Part shown: piece by piece, positions 16,772 to 27,604 of the stretch | Layout: each line of letters begins with the position of its first letter | Position numbering within the stretch: the stretch's first letter is position 1 | DNA from: an uncultured Prochlorococcus sp. | GTDB taxonomy: Bacteria; Cyanobacteriota; Cyanobacteriia; PCC-6307; Cyanobiaceae | Length of the DNA stretch: 64,000 bases | NCBI GenBank assembly: GCA_902623195.1 | Contig: CACNSV010000003.1 | Coordinates: 1 to 64,000, forward strand | Direction of reading: 5' to 3' | Notes under the pieces: model-generated | Databases searched by the model: none | The model's input: the letters and a program-made list of their open reading frames with translations, nothing else | What the model was told of the DNA's origin: nothing | Made by a program: the position numbers and the translations under genes

Positions 16772-17846
<1,075 letters not shown>

Positions 17847-17861
17847 GTTAAATTCTTAATA

Positions 17862-18872
17862 TTATTTTAGACCAACCAATTTCATAGATAAATCCCAAGT
17901 CTTCTGAGAAAGTTGACTATCAATTATTCTTTTTGAAAGTTTCTGAGAAAATACCTTCCCAACTAATTTTTGTCTATTTCCCCAGCTCCAATGAACTCCT
18001 GACTGAAATAGATCACTATCTGTTGCAACTGAAGCAACCCTTTGACCAGCTAATTTTTCGGTGACGTATCCTCTAGTAATGTATTTCTGAAATAGAGGAA
18101 ATAGTAATCTAAATATCCAAGGAGTATTTCTAAACAACTTACTGTTAGCAACACAACCTGGATAAAGGGAATTACATATAATTTTTTCAGGAGGATATCT
18201 TTTTGCTAATTCTTGAACAGTTATCATATTGCATAACTTACTATCTTTATAGGCTTTCCCAGGTTTAAAATTTTTTCCATTTGCCATACTTATAGGTGAG
18301 AGAAAGCCTCGTTCAAAACCAGCTAAATCTCCTAAGTCAGCAGGTGCTGGAATGGGAATTTTCCCTCCTAATTCAATGTAATTTGCGGTCACAGTTCCCA
18401 GAATGGTGATTCTGGAAGTAAATGAAATATTCTTTCCATTCAAATTAATATCTTTATCAGAGTTAATTAAATCATTAATTAAAAGATTAATTAATAAAAA
18501 GTGACCAAAATGATTAACTGCCATTGAATTTTCAAAACCCTGAACAGATCTCTCTGGGCGCCTCAAACGTGGTTTATAGACTGCCGCATTACAAATAAGT
18601 ATTTTCAACGCATCTTTAAATTTTGTAGAAATTTCTTGGGCACCTTCCCTAACTTTATTTAAATCTGACAAATCAATTTCAATAAAACTAATTTTATTTA
18701 AATCATCTCGACTTAAAAAGCCTGAGGCTGCATCGAGAGCTCTTTTATTCGAACGATTAATTGCAACTACCTTCCAACCAGAAGTAATTAAGGGTTTAAG
18801 GGTATTTAACCCTACTCCAGAGGTAGTCCCTGTAATAAGAACAACTCCTTGTTTCAACTTTTCCACGTGCAT
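17862..18872 (-). CDS. por: Light-dependent protochlorophyllide oxidoreductase
   Basis: A 336-residue NADPH-dependent, light-driven enzyme (LPOR, also called pcr) that performs the same reaction as ChlLNB. It is an SDR-fold protein: dinucleotide motif TGTTSGVG at 15-22, NAAVYKPRLRRPERSVQGFE with the LPOR insertion, and the catalytic YKDSK at 208-212 inside GKAYKDSKLCNMITVQELAK. Start is ATG 18872. Being oxygen-insensitive, it backs up the oxygen-sensitive ChlLNB; the two systems are encoded tail to tail here. Confidence 0.96.
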   Translation of the reverse strand: MHVEKLKQGVVLITGTTSGVGLNTLKPLITSGWKVVAINRSNKRALDAASGFLSRDDLNKISFIEIDLSDLNKVREGAQEISTKFKDALKILICNAAVYKPRLRRPERSVQGFENSMAVNHFGHFLLINLLINDLINSDKDINLNGKNISFTSRITILGTVTANYIELGGKIPIPAPADLGDLAGFERGFLSPISMANGKNFKPGKAYKDSKLCNMITVQELAKRYPPEKIICNSLYPGCVANSKLFRNTPWIFRLLFPLFQKYITRGYVTEKLAGQRVASVATDSDLFQSGVHWSWGNRQKLVGKVFSQKLSKRIIDSQLSQKTWDLSMKLVGLK

Positions 18873-18922
18873 TAATCCTCACTAACACTTTCGATAATAC
18901 AAATTAAAAATTTTCAATTGCA

Positions 18923-19282
18923 TTAACGCCATATTACTCTCATAACGTCACGAGATATCATTTGATCTTGATCCTTCATAAATCTTTGCTGACCTTGATG
19001 TGATAATAAGTTGTCAAATCTTTTTGTTAATTTCTTAAATCTATCTTTTTCGTAAAAATAAGAATCTTTTATTTCTTTTAGTCTTGATAACCTTATTTGA
19101 GTGGTGTTTCCTATTTTAATCAAACTTATAAATGCTAATAAAAATAAACAAATTTTTAATAATAAATAAGTTGTAGTTAGAAGATCTTTTTCTTTTTTTG
19201 AGACTATATTTTTTTTTCGAAATTCATCGTTATTTAAGTTATTTATTATTTTTGAATCTTCAACATATTTATTTAAATTCAT
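18923..19282 (-). CDS. Bitopic membrane protein with coiled coil, unknown
   Basis: A 119-residue protein upstream of por on the same strand (50-base gap). Layout: charged cytoplasmic N-terminus (1-~40), one hydrophobic helix (TTTYLLLKICLFLLAFISLI), then a charged helix likely to form a coiled coil (LSRLKEIKDSYFYEKDRFKK) and a C-terminal DQDQMISRDVMRVIWR that looks conserved. The true start is probably ATG 19282; a TTG exists three codons upstream. The topology resembles FtsB/DivIC-type division proteins, but this is a resemblance of layout only. No function is assigned. Confidence 0.65.
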   Translation of the reverse strand: MNLNKYVEDSKIINNLNNDEFRKKNIVSKKEKDLLTTTYLLLKICLFLLAFISLIKIGNTTQIRLSRLKEIKDSYFYEKDRFKKLTKRFDNLLSHQGQQRFMKDQDQMISRDVMRVIWR

Positions 19283-19513
19283 ATTATGCAAAAAATTAAA
19301 AATTTAAAAAAATTTATTTATATCTTTAGTATTAACATATAAATATTAAAAGCCAAATTTAACAAATTTAAATTTTGAAAAATATGATTAAATTAAAAAT
19401 TTTTAATTTTTGTATTTTTAAAATAGAAAATTACATTCAATCATTTAACAGGCATTTATAAAATATACTTAAAATTACTAGAGAAATTTTTAAACTACCC
19501 TATATAACTAATT
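19283..19513. other. Extremely AT-rich intergenic region
   Basis: About 230 bases between two divergent genes with almost no G or C and many A/T runs. The sequence contains no plausible gene; the longest ATG frame (from 19384) gives about 23 residues and lacks an SD. It must contain promoters for both neighbours, but with this composition -10-like hexamers occur everywhere, so I place none. Confidence 0.5.
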
Positions 19514-20218
19514 TTGATTTATAAGAAGAAAGCATTGATTATTTCGACCGTTAAGTCATCAGGTCATCAACAAATGTCTATTGATATTGATTTATTAAAC
19601 AAAACTATTTCAAATAATAATATTCTTTTTACTTTAAGATTTTACTTATGGGAAGGTGATTGGATTTCAATTGGATTTCACCAAAAGAATTACCCTGAAC
19701 ATTGGAAGGATTTGAAAGAAAAGGGATTAATTAATATAGTTAGAAGGCCCTCAGGTGGTGGAGCAGTTTTGCACTCTGGAGGCATTACTTATGCCTTAAC
19801 TTTTAAGAAACCTGAATATAAGAAATTCAGTTATCAATTTGTAAATATTTGGCTAATAAAAAGTTTCGCTTTGTTAGGTATTACTTTAAAAAATGGATCT
19901 GTCAAAAAAGGGAGCATCAAGGAAAATTGTTTTGGTACAAATTATATTTCTGACCTAGTAGATGAAAATGGAAATAAAAGAATAGGTAGCGCTCAGTATT
20001 GGAAAAAGGGTTCATTTCTACAACATGGAGAGATACAATTAAATCCACCATTTGATTTATGGACAAAAATCTTTGGCCAAATACCCCCTCAACCTTTTGG
20101 TCTGAAATTAAGTAATGAGAAAATTATAAAACACTTAGAAAACTCTTTTCTAGAAAATTATTCTGATTCATCCACAGAAAATATTTTTTTAAAACCTTTT
20201 GAAATTTCTAAATATTAA
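19514..20218 (+). CDS. Lipoate-protein ligase A-like protein
   Basis: A 234-residue member of the biotin/lipoate ligase fold, predicted to attach or transfer a lipoyl or octanoyl group to lipoyl domains. Seen: RRPSGGGAVLHSGGITYALT at 77-96 (the RRxxGGGxVxH motif), and RIGSAQYWKKGSFLQHGEI with the lysine before RIGSAQ that forms the acyl-AMP contact. The frame opens at TTG 19514; the next start-like codon is ATG 19574, giving MSIDIDLLNK, which is also plausible and close to typical N-termini. It overlaps the convergent protease-like gene by 4 bases. Lipoate ligase or octanoyl transferase cannot be separated from sequence alone. Confidence 0.82.
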   Translation: MIYKKKALIISTVKSSGHQQMSIDIDLLNKTISNNNILFTLRFYLWEGDWISIGFHQKNYPEHWKDLKEKGLINIVRRPSGGGAVLHSGGITYALTFKKPEYKKFSYQFVNIWLIKSFALLGITLKNGSVKKGSIKENCFGTNYISDLVDENGNKRIGSAQYWKKGSFLQHGEIQLNPPFDLWTKIFGQIPPQPFGLKLSNEKIIKHLENSFLENYSDSSTENIFLKPFEISKY

Positions 20219-21435
20219 ATATCACCTTTACTCTTCATTAATTTGATTATCTTTGGTAATTCAATTCCTAAAGGATACTTACTTTTCGATTTAATCTTAT
20301 TCAAGATTTCATTAGAAATATTAAAACCTAACTTATTAAGAACAAACAAACCAATATTTTTCCTATCTAAGAATCCCATTGGGATTCCATAAGGATTTGT
20401 TATTAAAATTAATCCTTCATTAGTTTTTTCAATTTTTTCGATAATTTGCCAAAGAGGAGTATTCTCAAAAATGCTTGGGAAGTTATTAATTGATTTATTA
20501 AATTCACTTACTATTTTTAAATCCCATTTTTTAATTGGAATATTCTTCAAAACATCGACGGAAATAAAACCATCCCATCTACCATTTTTAGTTATAAAAA
20601 AATAACTATCTAAATTATTTTCATCTTTTATCAATCTATTAAACTGTCTTAAGGTTAGATCAAATTCAATTTTTCTTATCGGTTTTAATTTTAATTCATT
20701 AATATTCTTAGATTTTAAAATTTTTTCAATTTTTAAATATTGATTATCAGATTTTGAGATATTTATTCCAAATATTGATAATAAACATAATATTAATCCA
20801 TAATAAAAATTTAAACTAAATAGTAAAAAAACACCAATCGTAAGAAAAAGTATTGATAATAAAAGAGTAAATTTATTTAAAAGGATTCTACCTTTATTCC
20901 TGTTGCCAGAATAATACCAAATTACACTTTTGAGAAAATTACCACCATCCAAAGTGCCCACTGGTATTAAATTAAATATTCCAAGAAATAAATTTAAAAC
21001 TCCAACTCTAGTAATTATATTTATGAAAATTTGCTCTTTAGTTTCACTAAGATTACTAATTAAAAATAAAAAGATCGAGGTAAGAAAACATAAGAGAGGT
21101 CTTACAAGAGATATTTTTATATTACCTAATGCATTTTGACAATATTCTTCTATTTGTAAAACTGCGCCAAGGAAAAAGAAGGTAATATTTTTAATTTTTA
21201 CTCCTTCACTAATGCAAATATATGTATGAAAAATCTGATGGAATATTATTGAGCATAATAAAAGAAATGATGTGAAGAAACCTATTATCCAGGCCTCTTG
21301 TTTATTGAATATATCACTTGATGTTAGATTAATTTGATCACTTATACTCCATGAGAATAAGAAAAGGAGAACGATCCAATAAGGATGAATTTTAAAAGGC
21401 ACTCCCCATATTTTTAAAACTTGCCAGCCTCTCAA
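20215..21435 (-). CDS. Site-2 protease homologue lacking catalytic Glu, with CBS-like tail
   Basis: A 406-residue membrane protein of the M50 (S2P/RseP-like) family with an N-terminal hydrophobic half (~1-225) and a C-terminal CBS-pair-like domain (~245-380). The zinc motif HExxH is HQIFH at 66-70: codon 67 reads CAG, so the catalytic Glu is Gln. The next family motif, usually AGPxxS, is VRPLLC. The third, NLIPVGTLDGGN, with the LDG metal ligand, is intact. Zinc might still bind, but hydrolysis is not expected. It may be a pseudoprotease that senses ligands through its CBS domain. Neighbours give no hint. Confidence 0.85.
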   Translation of the reverse strand: MRGWQVLKIWGVPFKIHPYWIVLLFLFSWSISDQINLTSSDIFNKQEAWIIGFFTSFLLLCSIIFHQIFHTYICISEGVKIKNITFFFLGAVLQIEEYCQNALGNIKISLVRPLLCFLTSIFLFLISNLSETKEQIFINIITRVGVLNLFLGIFNLIPVGTLDGGNFLKSVIWYYSGNRNKGRILLNKFTLLLSILFLTIGVFLLFSLNFYYGLILCLLSIFGINISKSDNQYLKIEKILKSKNINELKLKPIRKIEFDLTLRQFNRLIKDENNLDSYFFITKNGRWDGFISVDVLKNIPIKKWDLKIVSEFNKSINNFPSIFENTPLWQIIEKIEKTNEGLILITNPYGIPMGFLDRKNIGLFVLNKLGFNISNEILNKIKSKSKYPLGIELPKIIKLMKSKGDI

Positions 21436-21500
21436 AAATAAACTCCGTTATAGTTATTAATAAGTTCATTCTACCCATTAAAAAAAATTATAATTTGAAA

Positions 21501-22148
21501 ATGTTGGAAGCTAAAACTCTTGTAAAAATTTGCGGTATAACTTCTGTTGATCAAGCACTCCAGATTGCTAAGCTAGGTGCTGATGCAATAGGAGTAATTT
21601 CAGTAAAAGAATCGCCCAGATATGTCTCACCTCAGAAAAAAAAAGATATTTTTAGAAATCTTAAAGAAAATTTTCCACAGGTAAAAAGAGTTTCTGTAGT
21701 AAAAAATATACCTCTAGAAATGATTTCCATAAATTCTTTTGAATTTGAGAATGTCATACAGCTTCATGGAGATGAAGATCTTTCATATTCCAAAAAACTT
21801 CGTAGAAAATTACCTCAAATTGAACTATGGAAAGCGTTTAGGATAAAAGATAGAGAAAATATTAGAGAAATTGAGCTTTTTTCTGATTTCATTGATACTA
21901 TACTTTTAGATTCTTGGAACGAAAAAACATATGGAGGATCAGGAATAAGAATAAATTCTAGTTATCTAAAAGAATTAAATTTCAGCAAGCCTTGGTTACT
22001 CGCAGGTGGAATATCTATTGATTGGCTACAACAAATTCTTATTGACATCAAACCAGATGGTATTGATGTCTCAAGTAGTATTGAAAGCTCCCCAGGGATA
22101 AAAGATTTAAATAAAACAAAGAAACTTTTAGATCTAATTAAAGGATAG
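21501..22148 (+). CDS. trpF: Phosphoribosylanthranilate isomerase
   Basis: A 215-residue TIM-barrel enzyme of tryptophan synthesis that rearranges phosphoribosylanthranilate to CdRP. Seen: LVKICGITSVDQALQIAKLG at the start with the catalytic Cys, VIQLHGDEDLSYSKKL in the middle, LLDSWNEKTYGGSG with the general-acid Asp, and LLAGGIS...DGIDVSSSIESSPGIKDLNK at the phosphate-binding end. The ATG at 21501 is preferred; a TTG two codons earlier extends the frame but adds nothing conserved. It is divergent from the protease-like gene (65-base gap). Confidence 0.95.
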   Translation: MLEAKTLVKICGITSVDQALQIAKLGADAIGVISVKESPRYVSPQKKKDIFRNLKENFPQVKRVSVVKNIPLEMISINSFEFENVIQLHGDEDLSYSKKLRRKLPQIELWKAFRIKDRENIREIELFSDFIDTILLDSWNEKTYGGSGIRINSSYLKELNFSKPWLLAGGISIDWLQQILIDIKPDGIDVSSSIESSPGIKDLNKTKKLLDLIKG

Positions 22149-22178
22149 TAGGTTATTTATAAAATTTTAAAGCCAAAA

Positions 22179-22907
22179 CTAATTACAAGATAAACCACCA
22201 GGTTGATTTTTAACAAGTTCAAAGAATTCTTGTTTAAGACTAGGATCATGTCTAAAATCACCTCTTACTATAGAATTAATCATACTTGTATTAGGCTCTT
22301 TAACACCTCGCCAACACATGCAATAATGTTTTGCTTTAACAAGAATTGCAAGACCTTTTGGTTCACATAGACGTTCGATTTCATCAGCCAAAATCATAAC
22401 GGCCTCCTCTTGTATATGTGGTCTTGAAAATACCCAATCAGCAACTCTTGCAAATTTTGAGATGCCAATAACCTTGTCACCCGGCTTAATTCCAATCCAA
22501 CAATCTCCAATTATTGGGACCATATGATGTGAGCAAGCAGAACGAACACTTATAGGTCCAAGAGTGTATATTTCATCTAAATTTTTAGCATTTGGAAAAT
22601 CTGTAACAGTAGGTCTTTTATGATATCTACCTTTGAAGACTTCTCTAAGATACATCTTTGCAACCCTTTCTGCAGTCTCTTGTGAATTATGATCATTTTC
22701 AATATCAATAACTAAAGACTTTAATAAATCCCTTACTTTAGAAGCAACCTCTTTTTGCAAATGCTCTAATTCTCCAGGATTAATAAAATCTGAAATATTG
22801 TCATTTGCGTGGAATCTCTTTTTTTGAAGTATTATTCTGTTTCTAATTACATCAGAAATTTTTTTATCTACTTCTTTTTTAATATTTTCACTTGGAGTGA
22901 TAGTCAT
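22179..22907 (-). CDS. folE: GTP cyclohydrolase I
   Basis: A 242-residue enzyme converting GTP to dihydroneopterin triphosphate, the first step to folate and pterins. Zinc-binding residues are seen in SACSHHMVPIIGDCWIG (Cys and His) and HYCMCWRGVKEPNT (the second Cys). The N-terminal ~50 residues are a charged extension with little conservation; the catalytic core begins near KEVASKVRDLLKSL. Length is slightly above the bacterial norm owing to that extension. It is convergent with trpF (30-base gap). A pterin dehydratase gene is also in this window at 63680. Confidence 0.96.
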   Translation of the reverse strand: MTITPSENIKKEVDKKISDVIRNRIILQKKRFHANDNISDFINPGELEHLQKEVASKVRDLLKSLVIDIENDHNSQETAERVAKMYLREVFKGRYHKRPTVTDFPNAKNLDEIYTLGPISVRSACSHHMVPIIGDCWIGIKPGDKVIGISKFARVADWVFSRPHIQEEAVMILADEIERLCEPKGLAILVKAKHYCMCWRGVKEPNTSMINSIVRGDFRHDPSLKQEFFELVKNQPGGLSCN

Positions 22908-23049
22908 GAATAATTATTTAAATCTTGAAAATTTATTAATACTTTATATATAAAAGTTTAAATGCACTAAGTAACTATATCACATTAGTGGGTTACTCAT
23001 AGGTAAATTAGTAGCAACAAATTCCTCGAAATAATACTTTTAAAAAAAT

Positions 23050-23757
23050 TTAGAAAGCTCCAGTCGCAGGCATAAGAGTAAGATCCTCAATCAGCTGAGA
23101 TTTAGGTTGCTCAGCAATAAAAAGAATAGTTTCTGATACTTTATCGGAAGACAGCATTGAATCTTTATTAAAATCAGAATTTACAAATTCAGAGTCCCAA
23201 AGTGGAGTATTTACAGAACCCAAAGTGATAGTACATGCTCTTATAGAATTTTTTCTTTCCTCTTCTCTTAAACATTTTGTGTAGCTAGCCAATGCAGCCT
23301 TTGAGACACAATATGCCCCCCAATTGGGGAACGCATTATTTGCAGCATGACTGCTAACATTAATAATTAAACCACCTTTAATTCTCATTAAAGGAACTAT
23401 ACATGCACATATTTGGAAAACACTTGTAAGATTTACTTGAATTATTTCTTGCCACTTATCTAGCGGCATACTTACCAATTCTCCATTAAAAGCAAACCCA
23501 GCATTATTAATTACAACTGTTGGACATCCATAACTTTTAATACATTGATTTAAGTGTTGATCGACCTTGTCAGATTGTGACAAATCAACTGCCAATATAT
23601 TAATTTGAACACCAGTATTTGATAACTCATTTTTTAGATCATGGAGTTTTTGTATATCTCTAGCTAACAAAATTAAATTCCAACCTGCTTTAGCGAAAGT
23701 CTGGGCAGTTGATCTTCCTATGCCCTTTGTTGCTCCTGTAATAAGTGCTAATTTCAA
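23050..23757 (-). CDS. Short-chain dehydrogenase/reductase
   Basis: A 235-residue classical SDR. NAD(P)-binding TGATKGIG at 7-14, NNAG in VINNAGFAFNGEL, and the catalytic Ser and YxxxK in NVSSHAANNAFPNWGAYCVSK. The first codon is TTG (no in-frame ATG before conserved sequence). It follows accA by 23 bases and so belongs to the ado-aar-accA run, which suggests a lipid-related carbonyl substrate, but the sequence does not define one. FabG-like reductase is one possibility. Confidence 0.87.
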   Translation of the reverse strand: MKLALITGATKGIGRSTAQTFAKAGWNLILLARDIQKLHDLKNELSNTGVQINILAVDLSQSDKVDQHLNQCIKSYGCPTVVINNAGFAFNGELVSMPLDKWQEIIQVNLTSVFQICACIVPLMRIKGGLIINVSSHAANNAFPNWGAYCVSKAALASYTKCLREEERKNSIRACTITLGSVNTPLWDSEFVNSDFNKDSMLSSDKVSETILFIAEQPKSQLIEDLTLMPATGAF

Positions 23758-23780
23758 TTTAATAATAGATGATTAATAAA

Positions 23781-24767
23781 TTAATCTTGAATCTCTTCAA
23801 GATTAACAGATTCAATAAATTTTCCTAAAACTCTAAATTTAGAATATCTTTTTTCCAACAATTCTTCATTTGTCATTTTAAGTAATTCATCCAAATGCTT
23901 TTCTAAAGAACTTTTAAGTGTTTCTCCTGCCTGAAGAGGAGCCCAATTATTACCACCTGCTGGTTCCGGTAAAACCTCATCAATAATTCCCAACTTTAAT
24001 AAATCTTGTCCAGTAATTTTTAATGCTGATGCTGCTTCTGGCGCCTTAGCAGCATCTCTCCACAAGATTGAAGCACATGCTTCAGGACTGGCAACTGTAT
24101 AAACACTATGTTCGAACATTAATAATTTATCTGCCACCCCTATACCTAAAGCTCCTCCAGAACCGCCTTCTCCAATCACAGTAGCAATAATTGGAACTTT
24201 AAAACCAAACATTTCTCTTAAATTTCTAGCGATAGCTTCACCTTGTCCTTGTTCTTCTGCTGATAGGCCTGCATAGGCTCCAGGAGTATCAATAAAAGTT
24301 AATATTGGCAATTTAAATCTATTTGCATGTTTCATTAATCTTAAGGCTTTCCTGTATCCTCCAGGTTTAGCCATCCCAAAATTTCTGATCACATTTTCTT
24401 TAGTATCGCGACCTTTTTGATGGCCTAATAATAGTACTGATCTATTGTTAATTAAACCAATACCACCAATTAAAGCCATATCATCTCCACCGTTTCTATC
24501 TCCATGTAGTTCAATCCAATCTTCACAAAACATCTGTATAAAATCAAAAGTACTTGGTCTTTGAGGATGTCTTGCTACTTGTATTTTTTGCGATGGGGTA
24601 AGAGATTTAAAAATTTCTTCCCTTCTTCTTGTTGCGAGAGTCTCTAATTGAAGAAGTTGTTGACTAACATCAACTTCTGAGTCACGCGCGAGTTCTCGAA
24701 TTTGTTCAATTTGTTTTTCAAGCTCTACTAAAGGTTTTTCAAAATCCAGAAGAAATCGTCTCGGCAT
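23781..24767 (-). CDS. accA: Acetyl-CoA carboxylase carboxyltransferase alpha subunit
   Basis: A 328-residue subunit of the carboxyltransferase that moves CO2 from carboxybiotin to acetyl-CoA, the committed step of fatty-acid synthesis. Seen: [20 protein letters not shown] at the start, [40 protein letters not shown] and [20 protein letters not shown] in the crotonase-fold core. It follows aar by 6 bases; ado-aar-accA order is well conserved among alkane-producing cyanobacteria and links malonyl-CoA supply to use of acyl-ACP. Confidence 0.97.
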   Translation of the reverse strand: MPRRFLLDFEKPLVELEKQIEQIRELARDSEVDVSQQLLQLETLATRRREEIFKSLTPSQKIQVARHPQRPSTFDFIQMFCEDWIELHGDRNGGDDMALIGGIGLINNRSVLLLGHQKGRDTKENVIRNFGMAKPGGYRKALRLMKHANRFKLPILTFIDTPGAYAGLSAEEQGQGEAIARNLREMFGFKVPIIATVIGEGGSGGALGIGVADKLLMFEHSVYTVASPEACASILWRDAAKAPEAASALKITGQDLLKLGIIDEVLPEPAGGNNWAPLQAGETLKSSLEKHLDELLKMTNEELLEKRYSKFRVLGKFIESVNLEEIQD

Positions 24768-24773
24768 AATTAA

Positions 24774-25814
24774 CTAAACAGGTAATGGATTAATATGTTT
24801 ATCTAGTCCTATTGCTGAAAATCCATGTTTTTCAGAAGCTGCTCCAATAAACTCCATTTTCTCAAGTGTAATATTATTTCTACCCCAACTAAAATTAGTG
24901 TGACATTTTTCAAATTCTAAAATCATTGCTTCTGCAAAGCAAGCAAACATTTCTCTTTGAGGATTTTCCATTTCTGCTAATTCCATCATATTCCAACCAA
25001 TATCATTAAAAAACTTAACAATACCTCCCTTTAAGATATGAATATCATTTCCCTTAAATTTTTCATCAAGATTTTTAGGATAACCTCCATCAATCATTAA
25101 ACAAGGCTTTTTAAGCCTGGAAATATCAATTTCCATTGTTTTAGGCATACTTGCCACCCAAACAACGATATCAGCGAGAGGTAAAGCTTCGTCTAAAGTC
25201 TTGACCTCTCCTCCATTCAACTCCTTTTGGAGTGCAATAAGTGGTTCTTGTTGTCTAGCTACCATAAGCAATTCACCTATACCTGTTTTTTTTGTCAGCC
25301 ATCTACATACCGCACTACCAATATCACCAGTGGCTCCAATAACTGCAACACGTGATTTATTAATATCAATACCAACTTTTGGAGCATTTATTTCAAGTTG
25401 TCTACATATAACCCATGCAGTATGTGTATTACCTGTTGTAAATCTTTCCCACTCTAAAGATGTATTCCTAATCTGTTTATGCTGTAGCAAATTAAAATTT
25501 TCAAAAATAATTGATGTAAAGCCTCCTAATGCGGTAATGTTAATACCTTTCTTTTGAGCTAATTCCATAGCATTAAGAACTTTTCTTCTTGCCGTCTTAA
25601 ATCTAGAGAGCATCTCAGGAACAAAACATGAATCAATATATGAGCCCTCTATTGTAATGCCTACAGCACTCTTAACTTCGACATTTTCTACAAGTTGAGG
25701 TGGTGCCATGCACCACACATCCAAATCGCCCTCCGCAATATGATCAAAGCCTAAAATTGAAGCTTTTCTTTTTGCATCTGCAAAACTTGTGGAGTGCCCA
25801 ATTAGCCCAAACAT
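24774..25814 (-). CDS. aar: Long-chain acyl-[acyl-carrier-protein] reductase
   Basis: A 346-residue enzyme that reduces fatty acyl-ACP to the aldehyde with NADPH, feeding aldehyde-deformylating oxygenase for alkane production. The nucleotide motif is [18 protein letters not shown] near 155-170. The catalytic cysteine that carries the acyl thioester is C292 in [17 protein letters not shown]-terminal [18 protein letters not shown] is characteristic. It lies 99 bases downstream of ado and 6 bases before accA on the same strand. Confidence 0.97.
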   Translation of the reverse strand: MFGLIGHSTSFADAKRKASILGFDHIAEGDLDVWCMAPPQLVENVEVKSAVGITIEGSYIDSCFVPEMLSRFKTARRKVLNAMELAQKKGINITALGGFTSIIFENFNLLQHKQIRNTSLEWERFTTGNTHTAWVICRQLEINAPKVGIDINKSRVAVIGATGDIGSAVCRWLTKKTGIGELLMVARQQEPLIALQKELNGGEVKTLDEALPLADIVVWVASMPKTMEIDISRLKKPCLMIDGGYPKNLDEKFKGNDIHILKGGIVKFFNDIGWNMMELAEMENPQREMFACFAEAMILEFEKCHTNFSWGRNNITLEKMEFIGAASEKHGFSAIGLDKHINPLPV

Positions 25815-25913
25815 TTAGACTTTTATGAAATAAAACTTACGCTATGAACAATAGCATATGGCTATTTCTAAAGTGAATAAAATTTTAAATAAAAATATTA
25901 AAGAATTTATTTG

Positions 25914-26666
25914 TTAAACAATCGCAGCCATAGCCATTCTAGCTATTTCCCTATTATCAAGGCCCATCTCAAGTAAAGCATCTTGATATGCAATCATAAA
26001 CTCTTCCATAAGTTCTTCTTTATCCATAGATAGTATTGCGGCATCGTCTGCAACTTGATCTAACATTTTTTTTATTAAAGGTAAATTTGCTTTATTAGCA
26101 GCTATTAATTCATTTTTACAAGTATGTAAATTTTCTTTTAGCCATTTCTCACCGTAATTCAAGTGTAAATATTCATCATTTACAACCCCTTGAGTTATTT
26201 TTTTTGCGAATGGATCTGCAACTCTTATATATACATGATAAGCAGAGATAGCAAAAGCTTCGATTAATATCGCTTGTATAAGTAAACATGTTGTAAGGTT
26301 TTCATTTTCTAAAGCTGTTTGAAAATTTCCATGTAATTTAGAGAAAAATTCTTTTGCAAAAACCATATCCGCTTCAACACTTAAATTTTTACCACAAGCA
26401 ATAAAACCTCTTTTGTGCTTTAATTCCATCTTCGCAAGTTTAGTTAATTCCTCACTATCTTTAGGTAGAAGAGATGCAATAGAAATGTAATTATCATAGG
26501 CCTCTTGTTCTCCTTCGATAACAATCGCGTTAATTCTGCTGTAAGCATCTTTGTAAGCATCAGTTGTAAAATCAGGAAGATTTCCTGAATTTTCAACAAC
26601 TTGAGGCTCTACATTAGGTTTTTTATTAGATTCTAGAGTTTGCATGTTGGTAAAGCTTTTGTTCAT
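25914..26666 (-). CDS. ado: Aldehyde-deformylating oxygenase
   Basis: A 250-residue ferritin-like di-iron enzyme that converts Cn aldehydes to Cn-1 alkanes and formate, making pentadecane and heptadecane. Iron ligands are evident: EGEQEAYDNY, AKMELKHKRGF (ExxH), LLIEAFAIS and VVNDEYLHLNYGE (DExxH). The first ~30 residues are a variable extension; ATG 26645 is an alternative start giving a length nearer the usual 230-245. It heads the ado-aar-accA run and is 117 bases from the end of the upstream creatininase-family gene on the same strand. Confidence 0.97.
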   Translation of the reverse strand: MNKSFTNMQTLESNKKPNVEPQVVENSGNLPDFTTDAYKDAYSRINAIVIEGEQEAYDNYISIASLLPKDSEELTKLAKMELKHKRGFIACGKNLSVEADMVFAKEFFSKLHGNFQTALENENLTTCLLIQAILIEAFAISAYHVYIRVADPFAKKITQGVVNDEYLHLNYGEKWLKENLHTCKNELIAANKANLPLIKKMLDQVADDAAILSMDKEELMEEFMIAYQDALLEMGLDNREIARMAMAAIV

Positions 26667-26783
26667 TATGCAATGAGTTTACACAATTATAATGAAAATA
26701 TGTAGATATCATGAAAATAGTTTCAATTTTTAAACCACTTCCAAAAACGAACAATAAAAAATTTTTATTTAAACAGTCGCGCT

Positions 26784-27575
26784 CTATTCATTTGGCCAGT
26801 CAGAAGACATTAATCCAAGGAACATTTTATACCAATGTTTCACTAATAGGTTTCTTAAATCATTTCCCAGCTTTTCATTTGCCCCTCTACTATCACCAAT
26901 AACACCTGATTTACTTAAATCATTTGTCATCCAAGCAGTAGGAGAATCCCCTTCAAGACTCCATCCTTCTGGTATATTTTGAGAAAAGCCTTCAAAAGGT
27001 CGCTCAGGTCCAACAAACTCTGGTTTAATAGCTAGCATCAAACTGGTTTCTGCTAGAGAAGCATGAAGACCATTATTTATTTCATTCTGAGGCAAAAGAT
27101 CACTTAAACCTTTGATTCCACTCCAAATAAAACAAGGAAAAATGTTTAGATCAGGAGCAACTTTTCTTAGTTCTCTCGCTGCTGTATTTAAAAGCGATAT
27201 TTGACCACCATGCCCATTTAATAATATTAATCTTTTAAAACCCATTTCAGAAAGTTGTTTACCTATTTCGAGAATTATTGATGTTATTAAATTTGATGAT
27301 AAAGATAAAGTACCATCAAAGCTTAAATGTTCCGGAGAGAAGCCGATATATTGAGTAGGTATTTTCAAGAGTGGTAATTCACCAGGCAAAATATTTAAAA
27401 CTTCATTTAAAATATCATCAACAAAAATGCCATCTGTTGCTAATGGAAGGTGTGGACCATGCTGCTCAACTGCACCAAATGGCCAAATGATGGTTGATCT
27501 TTTCTGTAAAGCAACCTTACTTATTTCTGTAGAAGATAAATATTCGTATTGATTACGTATTGATTTATGGTTCAT
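26784..27575 (-). CDS. Creatininase-family amidohydrolase
   Basis: A 263-residue metal-dependent hydrolase of the creatininase/FAPy-deformylase (ArfB) fold. The metal site shows as FGAVEQHGPHLPLATDGIF (Glu, His, Asp ligands) near 33-50, ILLNGHGGQISLLNTAARE in the middle and GLHASLAETSLMLAI with the last His and Glu. The actual substrate is unknown; in bacteria the family includes creatininase, formamide hydrolases of flavin and pterin pathways and mycofactocin peptidases. It is divergent from the S1-domain gene with a 29-base gap. Confidence 0.88.
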   Translation of the reverse strand: MNHKSIRNQYEYLSSTEISKVALQKRSTIIWPFGAVEQHGPHLPLATDGIFVDDILNEVLNILPGELPLLKIPTQYIGFSPEHLSFDGTLSLSSNLITSIILEIGKQLSEMGFKRLILLNGHGGQISLLNTAARELRKVAPDLNIFPCFIWSGIKGLSDLLPQNEINNGLHASLAETSLMLAIKPEFVGPERPFEGFSQNIPEGWSLEGDSPTAWMTNDLSKSGVIGDSRGANEKLGNDLRNLLVKHWYKMFLGLMSSDWPNE

Positions 27576-27604
27576 TTTATAGATTTCTAAGGAATTACCT
27601 TAGA

